NCBI GenBank assembly: GCA_934155165.1
Contig: CAKPGS010000025.1
Location: 1 to 19,118 of the forward strand
Length of the DNA stretch: 19,118 bases
Reading direction: 5' to 3'
DNA from: an uncultured Clostridia bacterium
GTDB lineage: Bacteria; Bacillota; Clostridia; TANB77; CAG-508
The position numbers and the translations under genes are program-made. Below are positions 6,800 to 15,233 of the stretch, piece by piece (position 1 is the first letter of the stretch; every line of letters starts with the position of its first letter). The notes below the pieces were generated by a model. The model saw nothing but the letters and a program-made list of their open reading frames with translations. It had not been told where the DNA came from and did no database searches.

Positions 6800-7543
6800 T
6801 TATTCTTCATTATTCTTAATTTCTCTAGCTACTTGTTCTATTGTTTCTTTAAATTCAACAAGTTTTTCATCTAATCTTTGTTGGGATTTTTTAAATACTT
6901 CAACTAATTGTTCTATATTTCCCGTTTTTTGTGCATTGTATAGTGATTTTCTATATTCACTATTATATTGATCATCTATAGCTATTAAATCTATTTCGTT
7001 TTCAATACATTGCCTTAAGATTATGAATCTGCCTATTCTACCATTTCCATCTTGAAATGGATGTATGTGTTCGAATTTTTGATGAAAATCTGCTATAGCA
7101 TATATATCTTTTTTGCTTTCTTTCCAGTCTTCTATTAAATTAAACATACTGTTTTCTACCAAATGAGGCTCACATAATTTTAAATCAACTTTTGAGAGTG
7201 TATTAGAATATTTTTTCCATTTTCCAATGTTGTCTATTTCATCATCCACACTGCCTTTTTTTAGTATTCTATGCCATTCCCATAATAAATATTTATCAAA
7301 TGGTTCTTCCAAAGTATTTATAACTGTATCAAATAATTCTAATGAATTTTTTGTTTCTATAACATCATCTAAAAAATGTTCTCCCTTAACTTGTTTTTGT
7401 TCTAGTAAATCAATTAAATTTTCTTTACTAAATGTACTTCCTTCAAGCTTATTTGAATGGTATAAATATTCTATTTTTATAGCATCATATGCAGAGTTTT
7501 TTATTTTTGAAAGTTTATACATTGTTTCAATATTTATTTTCAT
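6800..7543 (-). CDS. Fic-domain protein (predicted AMPylase) with N-terminal inhibitory motif
   Basis: 247 residues from the start chosen here: AGAGGA (7550-7555) precedes the internal ATG at 7541-7543, while the ATG at 7561 has no RBS. Numbered from the longer start, the Fic core motif HPFQDGNGRIGR occupies 167-178, with catalytic His167, the phosphate-binding GNG and two arginines intact. Fic enzymes usually transfer AMP from ATP to a protein hydroxyl. SNKLEG at 36-41 fits the inhibitory consensus (S/T)xxxE(G/N), with Glu40 predicted to block ATP gamma-phosphate binding. This makes it a class II, self-inhibited Fic protein, so no separate antitoxin is needed, and none is seen. The C-terminal ~45 residues are Glu/Lys/Gln-rich and probably helical. 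The target cannot be predicted. It follows the tRNA-Arg terminator closely, with no clear promoter of its own. Confidence 0.93.
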   Translation of the reverse strand: MKINIETMYKLSKIKNSAYDAIKIEYLYHSNKLEGSTFSKENLIDLLEQKQVKGEHFLDDVIETKNSLELFDTVINTLEEPFDKYLLWEWHRILKKGSVDDEIDNIGKWKKYSNTLSKVDLKLCEPHLVENSMFNLIEDWKESKKDIYAIADFHQKFEHIHPFQDGNGRIGRFIILRQCIENEIDLIAIDDQYNSEYRKSLYNAQKTGNIEQLVEVFKKSQQRLDEKLVEFKETIEQVAREIKNNEE

Positions 7544-7589
7544 ATTTTTTCCTCTTGTCATATTATTTGCATTCTAATAAAAATTAAAA

Positions 7590-7633
7590 AAACATTCTAT
7601 TTACATTGAAGCTTTCAATCTAAATGAATGTTT
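7590..7633 (-). terminator. Rho-independent terminator of tRNA-Arg
   Basis: AAACATTC (7590-7597) pairs with GAATGTTT (7626-7633). Inside lie ATTTA/TAAAT and ATTGAA/TTCAAT pairings around a 3-nt loop. On the minus strand the stem runs into a tract of seven or more U. It starts 12 bp past the tRNA 3' end and precedes the Fic start by about 45 bp. Confidence 0.85.
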
Positions 7634-7644
7634 CTATTTTTATA

Positions 7645-7721
<77 letters not shown>

Positions 7722-7745
7722 ATGTCTTTCTCAAATGCAATATCT

Positions 7746-7774
7746 ATAATATCATCTTTTACACTATCTGTCAA
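7746..7774 (-). promoter_or_regulatory. Promoter of tRNA-Arg
   Basis: A perfect -35 TTGACA (7769-7774), 17-bp spacer, and -10 TATTAT (7746-7751, five of six consensus). The predicted transcription start is about 18 bp upstream of the mature tRNA 5' end. Confidence 0.85.
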
Positions 7775-7803
7775 TAGTTTTGAGTGTTTTTTCTATTATA
7801 TTT

Positions 7804-7930
7804 TTATCCAAAATTTATCCACAAAGTTTTCCACATTATCCACTATTTGTTTTTTCCTCGAAATTAATGAATTCTCCATGTGAAAAAATGTTCTGTGGAT
7901 TTCGAATGATATTATTCCACATTATTCACA
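7804..7930. other. Cluster of DnaA-box-like 9-mers in a 307-bp intergenic region
   Basis: Two perfect matches to TTATNCACA lie at 7815-7823 (TTATCCACA) and 7922-7930 (TTATTCACA). One-mismatch sites are at 7804-7812 (TTATCCAAA), 7827-7835 (TTTTCCACA) and 7836-7844 (TTATCCACT). Two-mismatch sites are at 7894-7902 (opposite strand) and 7913-7921. No gene is seen between the tRNA (7721) and the aminopeptidase stop (8029). It could be a DnaA-titration or regulatory site, or part of an origin. No dnaA, dnaN or gyr gene is nearby, and genes on both sides share one strand, which argues against a bidirectional oriC. A-T richness makes some sites likely by chance. Confidence 0.4.
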
Positions 7931-7986
7931 AATTGCAAACAAGTATTTAAGGTTATAAAAAAATAACAATACAGGCAAATATTAAA

Positions 7987-8008
7987 GGCGACCAATGGTC
8001 GCCCCTAC
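7987..8008 (+). repeat. REP-like palindrome, copy downstream of the M18 aminopeptidase
   Basis: GGCGACCA A TGGTCGCC (7987-8003) then CCTAC, identical over 25 bp with the copy beside the Fic stop and in the same orientation. It starts 21 bp past the aminopeptidase stop. On the minus strand the hairpin is followed by TTTAATATTT, so it may act as a weak terminator. Confidence 0.8.
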
Positions 8009-8028
8009 ATTGTTAATTAATTTTATTA

Positions 8029-9438
8029 TTAGTTTTTATAAAATGCCTCATATGCTCTGTGTGCTGTATATAAATCGTATTTGCTTGTTACTTCATATGG
8101 TGCATGCATTGATAGCACTGGAACTCCACAGTCTATTACATCCATTCCTTTGTCTGCTAAAATATAGGCTATTGTTCCGCCTCCTCCTAGATCTACTTTT
8201 CCTAGTTCTGATATTTGGTATTTTATATCGTTTGTTTCAAATATTTTCCTAACTTCTGCTACAAATTCTGCATTTGCATCTGATGCTCCAGATTTTCCTC
8301 TTGCTCCTGTATATTTGTTCATACATATTCCGTGACCTATATATGATGCATTATTTTTTTCAGAAACACTTGCATATATTGGGTCAAATCCTGCATCTAC
8401 ATCTGCAGATAACATTTTAGATTTCGCATATACTTTTTGTAATAAATTTGGTCTATTTTCGTTTGTTTTATTTAATAATTCTGATACGAAATAATCAAAC
8501 ATTTGAGATTCCATACCAGTATTTCCCATACTTCCTATTTCTTCTTTATCAGCTATTAAACATACTGCTGTTTTTGTAGGATTTTCTATTTTCATTAAGG
8601 CGGTTAAAGATGCAAATACACATATTTTGTCATCTTGGCCGTATGCTGCTACCATACTTTGGTCTAATCCCATTGTTCTTGCTTTAAATGCTGGTACTAT
8701 TTCTATTTCTGAACTCATAAAATCCACTTCAGTTATTCCGTATTTCATGTTCAATAAATTTAATATATTTAGTTTTACTTTTTCTGCAACTTTTGTTTCT
8801 TCATCTCCATATGGAATGCTTCCTATAAGTAAGTTTAGAGCTTCTCCTTCTATTGCATTGTTTAATTTTTTAGTCATTTGTTCTTGTGCTAAATGTGGTA
8901 ATAAATCTGTTATTGTAAATATTGGGTCGCTTTCGCTTTCTCCTATTGATATAGTCGTTTTTTCTCCGTTTGGTTTAACAATTACTCCATGTATTGCAAG
9001 TGGAATTGTTGTCCATTGATATTTTTTTATTCCTCCATAATAGTGTGTTTTTAAGTATGCTAATCCACCATCTTCATATAAAGGATTTGGTTTTAAATCT
9101 AATCTTGGAGAATCTGCATGTGCTCCTATAACATTTAAACCATTTTCCAATTTTTCTGTACCTATTACTGCTAAATACATTGCTTTTTCTCTATTTACAA
9201 AATAAACTTTATCTCCTGCTTTTAATTCTTGCATTGTTTCTAAATCTTTAAATCCGTTTTTCTCTGCAATTTCTTTACTTTCTGCAACAATTTCCCTTTC
9301 TGTTTTTCCTTTGTTCAAAAAATTAATATATTCATCTGCATACTTGAATATATTATCTTTTTTCTCTTGGCTGGCTTTTACCCACCCATCTTCTCTAATA
9401 TTAAATAGTTTTTTTCTAAGTTCTTCTGCTTCGTTCAT
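8029..9438 (-). CDS. M18 family zinc aminopeptidase
   Basis: 469 residues, the normal length for the apeA-type (M18 aminopeptidase 1) subgroup. It removes N-terminal residues from peptides in the cytoplasm, probably as a large dodecameric shell. Metal and catalytic residues are visible: GAHADSPRLD with His107 and Asp109, GLDQSMVAAYGQDDKI with Asp269/Asp270, ADKEEIGSMG with Glu299 and Glu300, SADVDAGFDP, LGGGGTIAYI, and SMHAPYEV with His445 near the end. The start is certain: AAGGAGGT lies eight bases upstream. It has its own extended -10 promoter and is flanked by intergenic regions on both sides, so it is likely monocistronic. Which peptides it processes is unknown. Confidence 0.95.
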   Translation of the reverse strand: MNEAEELRKKLFNIREDGWVKASQEKKDNIFKYADEYINFLNKGKTEREIVAESKEIAEKNGFKDLETMQELKAGDKVYFVNREKAMYLAVIGTEKLENGLNVIGAHADSPRLDLKPNPLYEDGGLAYLKTHYYGGIKKYQWTTIPLAIHGVIVKPNGEKTTISIGESESDPIFTITDLLPHLAQEQMTKKLNNAIEGEALNLLIGSIPYGDEETKVAEKVKLNILNLLNMKYGITEVDFMSSEIEIVPAFKARTMGLDQSMVAAYGQDDKICVFASLTALMKIENPTKTAVCLIADKEEIGSMGNTGMESQMFDYFVSELLNKTNENRPNLLQKVYAKSKMLSADVDAGFDPIYASVSEKNNASYIGHGICMNKYTGARGKSGASDANAEFVAEVRKIFETNDIKYQISELGKVDLGGGGTIAYILADKGMDVIDCGVPVLSMHAPYEVTSKYDLYTAHRAYEAFYKN

Positions 9439-9463
9439 TAAATTACCTCCTTAGTTTTTTCTT

Positions 9464-9472
9464 AGTATATCA
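9464..9472 (-). promoter_or_regulatory. Extended -10 promoter of the M18 aminopeptidase gene
   Basis: The minus strand reads TGATATACT: -10 TATACT at 9464-9469 with a TGA extension. No good -35 is found at 16-18 bp. It lies about 25 bp upstream of the start codon, giving a very short leader that includes AAGGAGGT. Confidence 0.5.
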
Positions 9473-9627
9473 CTAATATTTGAAATTTACTATTATTTTT
9501 AAATTTTTTTTGCAGACAAATTTTTTATCTTCTTGACAACTGTTTTTTGTGTATATTTATAAATCTATAATCTCCAACTTCCAACATCTAACATCTTACA
9601 TCCACAAAAAATATAAAAAGGCATAAT

Positions 9628-9652
9628 GGTCGACAGGGGCGTCGACCACTAC
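9628..9652 (+). repeat. REP-like palindrome with GGTCGAC arms
   Basis: GGTCGAC (9628-9634) and GTCGACC (9641-9647) enclose AGGGGC, followed by ACTAC. The 7-bp stem and CTAC flank fit the family, but the stem sequence differs from the other copies. It lies in the 352-bp gap between the aminopeptidase gene and the large surface protein gene. That gap otherwise holds AT-rich DNA and a short run of CAACATCTAACATCTTACAT-like direct repeats (9575-9602). Confidence 0.65.
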
Positions 9653-9705
9653 ATTCTCATACAATATAAAATTGTCCTGAAAATTATTTTCAACCTGTCC
9701 CAGAA

Positions 9706-9773
9706 GTGACAAAAATTGTAACTTTGGGTCTGTCCCTTAATGCGACAAAATGTCGGCTGGGGGTCTGTCCCCT
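9706..9773. repeat. Two-copy degenerate tandem repeat around GGGTCTGTCCC
   Basis: Copy 1 (9706-9738) and copy 2 (9742-9773) both run G(T/C)GACAAAA...GGGTCTGTCCC. The 11-bp core GGGTCTGTCCC is exact at 9726-9736 and 9761-9771, 35 bp apart. A third partial core, CCTGTCCCA, is at 9694-9702. It sits immediately downstream of the 1808-residue surface protein gene. Confidence 0.7.
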
Positions 9774-9781
9774 GACCGACA
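9751..9781 (-). terminator. Hairpin terminator after the surface-protein operon
   Basis: TGTCGG (9751-9756) pairs with CCGACA (9776-9781), and an inner GGGG/CCCC stem closes the loop. On the minus strand it is followed by TTTTG. On the plus strand it is followed by TTTTTTG, so it could work in both directions. It lies 10 bp past the surface-protein stop codon and overlaps the second GGGTCTGTCCC repeat. Confidence 0.65.
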
Positions 9782-9790
9782 TTTTTTGTT

Positions 9791-12700
9791 TTATAGTACT
9801 TTTTTCTTTATTAGGTAAATTCCTCCGGCTAGTGTTATTGTTGCTAGTGTTCCTATTATTGCCCATATTATTTTTTGGTTTCCGAATGGTGGTATTATTA
9901 CTATGCTTCCTTCGTCTGCATCTGGTTCCCAGTATAGTGTCGTTTTGCTATTATCTTGTTTCGTTGGATCTCCTATATCTCCTGGAACTGTTAATACTAA
10001 ATAGATATCGTTATTACTGTTTTTATTTATCTTAGTATCTCCACTATTTAATCTATTTCCAACTTCTGATAGTAATATATTTTCTCCATTTCCTCTATCT
10101 GTTGCATCGCTTACATCATATCCTATAATTCTACTATTTTCATCATTTGGATCTTTTCTTTTTTCTTTTGTTGTATAGTTACTATTGCTATACTGTCCTG
10201 TACTTGGAGTTGTTGTTGTGTGGTAGCTTCTTCTTCCTACACTGTTTGTTTGTTGTAGTATTTCTGTTGTATTTATGTATTGCAATTGTCTTCCGTCAGC
10301 ATCTGTTTCTGTTGATAGTACTTTTGATAGTGTTAGGTATAGTTTTTCACTATTATTTTCTCCGTAAGTGTCTCCTGGTTTTAATTGTGGAAAACTAATA
10401 TTATCATTTGTTGTTAGTATTACACTTGCACTTTCGTAATATTTTTTAGTATCTTCATCTAACATATTTTTCTCAGTATCTGATGATGTTTTCCAGTAGT
10501 TGTTATTTTTTGTATTAGAATCTTTTTCTGGGTCTGCTAGTCCATCAGGATTGTATTTTATTCCATTATCTGCAAAATCTATTATTGTTTCTGGTTTGGT
10601 TGTTACTTCTTCTTGTCTTGTTCCTTTCTCTCCTAAATCGTAATATTTTCTACTTTCAGGAATTTCTATTCCATTTTCACCGTATGTTACTTCTCCTGTT
10701 GATTTATAGTCCACTTCTCCTGTGTTTGTTATAAAGTATCTGAATGTTACTTGTAGTGTTGAACCATATATTAGGTTTTCATCTATTATTGGTTGTACGT
10801 ATCTATCGAACCATGTTGTACTGTTTGCTGTTCCTTTGTTTCCATCTATTAATACTCTTCCATCTGATGTTGTTATATTTATATGGTCTATAACTTTATT
10901 TATTGTTAACTCTGAGCGTGGTCTTTCTGCTAGTCCCAAATTCATATTATTTATAGTATAGTTTTCTGCATTTGTTCCTTTGTTTCCTTCTTTTCTTATT
11001 GGTGCATAGAATTTTGCTGTTTTAGCTGTATTTTTGTATTCTTCACTTTGACCTATAGTTTTATAGTCTTCAAGTTTTAAAGCTTTTTCATTAGTTAATG
11101 TTACACTATTATCCATTTTTGTATTATCATCTTTGGCTACAGATTTATTTTGTACTTGGCTCATTGAATACCAATAATTCTCTGCCCCATCTGGAGAATT
11201 TCCTTCTGCATCATCCTTCGTTGGTACATATTGTTGTTTTGTTGTATCTATTGTTGATTTGTAATCTTGTGCATTGTAGATTCCTGTATTTTTATCTCCA
11301 TATGTGAACTGAATTTGATAGTTTTTACTTGGTATAAATCCTTCTATTGTGTATTTTCCACTTGTATCTGTTTTTACATCTTCTGAACTTTTCCATTCTT
11401 GTTTTTCTGTGTCCCATATTTTAACTACATTATCATTATCTGTAAAGTAAACTGTTGCTCCTTCTATTCCTTTGTCTTTAGTATTTTCTGTATATGTTCC
11501 ATCTCCAAATCTAGTGTTTGCACTAGCATCGTGATTTGTTGCATCTTCGAATACTATACCTGTTAATTTTCTTTGTTCAGTATCTCTATTCAATATTATT
11601 CCTAATGAACGTTTGCAGTCATCTTCTTTGTTAAACATTTCTAATATATCTTTTATTTGAGCTGTTTTTCTTATTTTTTTATAACCTTCTAAGTCAAAGT
11701 TTCCTGCATTAGAATCCTCATCTACTTTTCCTGCATTTGTTTTTCCTTTTCCATGTCCGTTATTGTATATATCTCCATTATATTTTGTACTGTAACTTCC
11801 TATTTCTGCAACTGTTTCTAGTGTTTTGAATACATCATTTTCTTCTATTACATTTTTAATTGTTGCTCTACTTAAATGTAGACTTATTTTTATTTCCTGT
11901 TTTCCATTATCTGCAGAATTATCTAATTCTTTTCCATTTATAGGTATTTCAATTTTTCCTCTAAAATCTCCTGTTCCTGGAGTATAATACCTATCAGTAT
12001 TGCCCTCGACTTTTATGGCATCAAATCTATCGTCACAGTAAAAATCTAATTGTTTTAATATTCCTATAAAGTTATCTTTTGATTCATTAGTTACTGTAAT
12101 TGTATAGTTCACCCAAACACTTAATTCTTTATTTTGATCATTACCTATTGGGCTGTTTCCATTAGCAGCTATTGCATTATAGTCTGCTTCTTTGAAATAT
12201 ACATCTTGGTCTGCTATTGTTTCTGATATAATTCCTCCATTAAAACTTGTAAATTGTTGGCTTACACCGTTTATAGATACATCCATTGAATCTAATCTAT
12301 TTTCTAGTTTTAAATCAAACTCTCTTTTTACAAGTCCAAGATTTACGTGTTTTATATATGAAGTATATCCATCTATTCCTGCTATACTTCCATATCCATT
12401 ATTTCCTGTGTATGCATTTATCCAATAATAGTCTGGACATACTTGTGGAGAAACATTTTTATATTTATTTGTTTCATCTGTTTCATTATTTTTATTCATT
12501 AATGTATATGTATTACTATTGCTTCCATCTATTGTTGTAAATTTATTGTTAAAGCTTTCTCTTGAAAGTTCACTTCCAAGTACTTTCCCACCTTCTGTTG
12601 AATATGAACCCTTTCCAGCATAGTTATCCACATTATATTGTACATTTTCATATGCTTGTCCATTATAAGTAAATTTTATTTGATATTTATAGGTTTTAAT

Positions 12701-15217
12701 ATTACCAGGTTTTAATTTTAAAATATCTTCTGTTTTTGTTGTTACATGTTCTGTTCCTTGTGGGTCTATATAATGGTATTCAATATTTTTATTACTATCT
12801 AACTCTTTCCATATTTTATTTAATGGAAATCTATAGAAAATATAGTTACCATTTTCATCGGTATAAGTTGTTGAATAATAAGTTTTCTTGGTTCTTTCAT
12901 CTGTTCTGTATTTTATTCCATCTTTTTCTGTATCTCCTGCAATTTGATTTTTTTCATAGTCTATTACATCTACTCTAACACCTTTTGCACCTTTATCTCC
13001 ACTTCCACCATTAACTGCATCTCCTGGTCTTGTTGTTTTTCCATTTGATATATCTTTTCCGTCTATAAATACATTTCCTTCTATATTATATGCAGGAAAG
13101 TTTATTTCTGAACTTCCATCAATAGAGTTACTAACATACACTATGTTTTCCAATGGTTCTATATTTACTTTAAATTTTAACACAACATCGTAATATTCTA
13201 TTCCATTTTCTCTACCTTTATGTGTAGTTTCGTTGTAAGCATAATCGTTTCCTTTTTTATATCCTGTTAATAATATACTGTTACTAAAACTTATTTTTAT
13301 TTGATTTGTTTTTGTTTTAGTTACTTTTGCACCTGTTACCGATTCGCTTTCTTCTATATATTCTAGACCAACAAAATTATCTGTTATTGTTAATTCCTTT
13401 CCAATTTCCGTTGCATAATCTCCAATAGAGTAGTACCTAATATGATAGGTTAAAATATCTCCTTGCATTACTAATGGATCTGTATTTACTGCATTATACT
13501 TAAATCTTTTATCATCATTTATATCCACTTTATTATTTACTGTGGCTGTTGGATATTCAAATTTTTGTGTATAATCATTTGATTCATCACTATCTCCTAG
13601 AGTTGCTTTTTGCTCAGTTAAGAATTTTTTAACTGTATCTTTTCTTGAAGTTTCATTACCATTATTCTTTATTGTTAGTGTGTTTGAATTTATTTCTGTA
13701 CTTCCGCCTTCTCCTATAACTTTAAATTTTATTGAAACTATTCCACTCCATTTGCTAAGATTTCCTGAATAATCTTCGTAAGATTGTAATTTATTATTCT
13801 CTAGGTTAGTCAATTCAGTAGCATCTATTTCATAATGATTTTGTACTTTATTCCATCCATTACCTACATATTCTAAGTATCTATTTGAATAGTCACGAAT
13901 TGTTCCATCTTTCAAAATTAAATAATTGCCTTCTTCTCCCTCTTTATTTGTTGATTTTAAAGATGTATCTGTCATATCTGCCTCAGCATTACCAATATTA
14001 TATAATCTAATGTTATATGTTATTATATTTCCATATGCTAAATTAATTTTACTTGTATCTTGCTTTATTAGATTATATCTATCTTTACTGTCTACATCTT
14101 TTGATGTATCTACTGTAACAGTTGGTTTTTGATTAGAATAATCCCAATCATTTGAATTCCATGAATCTGGCACACTATATAATTCTTTACCATCTGATGA
14201 TTCAATTTTTTTAATGTATTTTGTTGTAATAATACGTGGGCGAACTAGTGGAACTAGTTGAGGTCCATCTTCTACATAATTAGTATCTGTCTTAGTATTT
14301 ATTCTCATCATTGTTTGTACTTCTGAAGAAATATCTTCTTTGGTACTAGATTTATCATAAACATACTTTGCAATTTCACCACTATAATTATAGTATTTTC
14401 CCTGAAGTATTATTTTAACATTCTTATACTGCTTTACATCATTATATTTTATATATATTTCATGTTCTCCTTGGTTTCCAACCTTTCTTGCTGTACCACA
14501 ATCTATTAGTTTTTCTTCTCCTGATTTTTTCTTATATGTTTTAATTGTTTCACTACTACCCTCTCCAAAAACCTTTATGTACACTTCTCCAGTATCCCCT
14601 ATGTCTTTCCATGTTGTGTTAACTTTAGAAATACAGAAAAATTTATCCTCACCTTCTTCTACAAAGTTATTTTCACTATTCATATTTCCATATGTCATTT
14701 TTTCAACTATTGTAGTTTTTGCATCTTTAGTATTTAAAGTTACACCGGGATTAGATGCTAGATTTGCTTTAATGGCTTTTTTTAAGGATTCTGGTCTAGA
14801 AACTGATGCGCTTCCAGTATTCAACCTTTTAAAATTTACTTTTCCATCCGTTTCTCTAGATATTGCATCACAATTAGCCTGAGTAAGATGCCATATTATA
14901 TTTTGTTTTTCATTATTATCACTTGCAATTTCAAACGCATAAGCTAATCTTTGTCCCAATTCAATATAATCTCCCACTTCTTCACCTGGTCCTAAATTAT
15001 ATGTTATATTTCCCCATGCACCTTTTAGAGATTTCCCATGAGCTCTACAAAATGTAATTACTCCATCTGAAAAACATGTAAATGGGGCTGTATAATCTTC
15101 TCCGCCTGTAAATTTAATTGAGCTTGGTGCCCAAATAGCTGCATTTGCATTGTTAGTTAGACCTATAATAATTGAAATAGTAAATAGCAAAGATACTAAT
15201 ATTTTTTTTACTTTCAT
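9791..15217 (-). CDS. Giant secreted surface protein with candidate thioester head, SdrD B-like modules and C-terminal anchor
   Basis: 1808 residues, RBS AAAGGAGG. A signal peptide covers residues 1-27 (ANA-A cleavage). The next ~95 residues resemble a thioester domain of Gram-positive adhesins: Cys57 in VITFCRAHGKSL and Gln105 in QNIIWHLTQ are the predicted Cys-Gln crosslink partners, which would allow covalent binding to host or surface amines. Further cysteines are at 48 and 116. The middle has DUF11-like beta-sandwich segments (GDILTYHIRYYSIGD, VNYTITVTNES) and two SdrD B-like domains near residues 710-800 (GNVFIDG...DENGNYIFY) and 1217-1310 (LTGIVFEDA...DTSGKYTIEGF). NLGL-x-x-R modules recur near 958 and 1425. 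The C terminus is IIPPFG, a hydrophobic helix (1783-1803) and KKK, arranged as a sortase signal but without LPXTG. It is co-transcribed with the upstream surface protein, 16 bp apart. Probable role: adhesin or S-layer-like stalk. The thioester call is inference. Confidence 0.88.
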   Translation of the reverse strand: MKVKKILVSLLFTISIIIGLTNNANAAIWAPSSIKFTGGEDYTAPFTCFSDGVITFCRAHGKSLKGAWGNITYNLGPGEEVGDYIELGQRLAYAFEIASDNNEKQNIIWHLTQANCDAISRETDGKVNFKRLNTGSASVSRPESLKKAIKANLASNPGVTLNTKDAKTTIVEKMTYGNMNSENNFVEEGEDKFFCISKVNTTWKDIGDTGEVYIKVFGEGSSETIKTYKKKSGEEKLIDCGTARKVGNQGEHEIYIKYNDVKQYKNVKIILQGKYYNYSGEIAKYVYDKSSTKEDISSEVQTMMRINTKTDTNYVEDGPQLVPLVRPRIITTKYIKKIESSDGKELYSVPDSWNSNDWDYSNQKPTVTVDTSKDVDSKDRYNLIKQDTSKINLAYGNIITYNIRLYNIGNAEADMTDTSLKSTNKEGEEGNYLILKDGTIRDYSNRYLEYVGNGWNKVQNHYEIDATELTNLENNKLQSYEDYSGNLSKWSGIVSIKFKVIGEGGSTEINSNTLTIKNNGNETSRKDTVKKFLTEQKATLGDSDESNDYTQKFEYPTATVNNKVDINDDKRFKYNAVNTDPLVMQGDILTYHIRYYSIGDYATEIGKELTITDNFVGLEYIEESESVTGAKVTKTKTNQIKISFSNSILLTGYKKGNDYAYNETTHKGRENGIEYYDVVLKFKVNIEPLENIVYVSNSIDGSSEINFPAYNIEGNVFIDGKDISNGKTTRPGDAVNGGSGDKGAKGVRVDVIDYEKNQIAGDTEKDGIKYRTDERTKKTYYSTTYTDENGNYIFYRFPLNKIWKELDSNKNIEYHYIDPQGTEHVTTKTEDILKLKPGNIKTYKYQIKFTYNGQAYENVQYNVDNYAGKGSYSTEGGKVLGSELSRESFNNKFTTIDGSNSNTYTLMNKNNETDETNKYKNVSPQVCPDYYWINAYTGNNGYGSIAGIDGYTSYIKHVNLGLVKREFDLKLENRLDSMDVSINGVSQQFTSFNGGIISETIADQDVYFKEADYNAIAANGNSPIGNDQNKELSVWVNYTITVTNESKDNFIGILKQLDFYCDDRFDAIKVEGNTDRYYTPGTGDFRGKIEIPINGKELDNSADNGKQEIKISLHLSRATIKNVIEENDVFKTLETVAEIGSYSTKYNGDIYNNGHGKGKTNAGKVDEDSNAGNFDLEGYKKIRKTAQIKDILEMFNKEDDCKRSLGIILNRDTEQRKLTGIVFEDATNHDASANTRFGDGTYTENTKDKGIEGATVYFTDNDNVVKIWDTEKQEWKSSEDVKTDTSGKYTIEGFIPSKNYQIQFTYGDKNTGIYNAQDYKSTIDTTKQQYVPTKDDAEGNSPDGAENYWYSMSQVQNKSVAKDDNTKMDNSVTLTNEKALKLEDYKTIGQSEEYKNTAKTAKFYAPIRKEGNKGTNAENYTINNMNLGLAERPRSELTINKVIDHINITTSDGRVLIDGNKGTANSTTWFDRYVQPIIDENLIYGSTLQVTFRYFITNTGEVDYKSTGEVTYGENGIEIPESRKYYDLGEKGTRQEEVTTKPETIIDFADNGIKYNPDGLADPEKDSNTKNNNYWKTSSDTEKNMLDEDTKKYYESASVILTTNDNISFPQLKPGDTYGENNSEKLYLTLSKVLSTETDADGRQLQYINTTEILQQTNSVGRRSYHTTTTPSTGQYSNSNYTTKEKRKDPNDENSRIIGYDVSDATDRGNGENILLSEVGNRLNSGDTKINKNSNNDIYLVLTVPGDIGDPTKQDNSKTTLYWEPDADEGSIVIIPPFGNQKIIWAIIGTLATITLAGGIYLIKKKVL

Positions 15218-15233
15218 ATTCTCCCTCCTTTCT

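Noticed and set aside
6800..7561. Fic toxin-antitoxin pair
   Set aside because: No small FicA/VbhA-like antitoxin gene is adjacent; the SNKLEG inhibitory motif is already inside the protein.
7804..7930. Chromosomal oriC as a firm call
   Set aside because: No dnaA, dnaN, rpmH or gyr genes are nearby, and genes are co-directional on both sides; kept only as a DnaA-box cluster.
9533..9563. Plus-strand promoter (TTGACA with TATAAA at 19 bp)
   Set aside because: There is no plus-strand gene downstream and the spacing is too long; AT-rich DNA yields such matches by chance.
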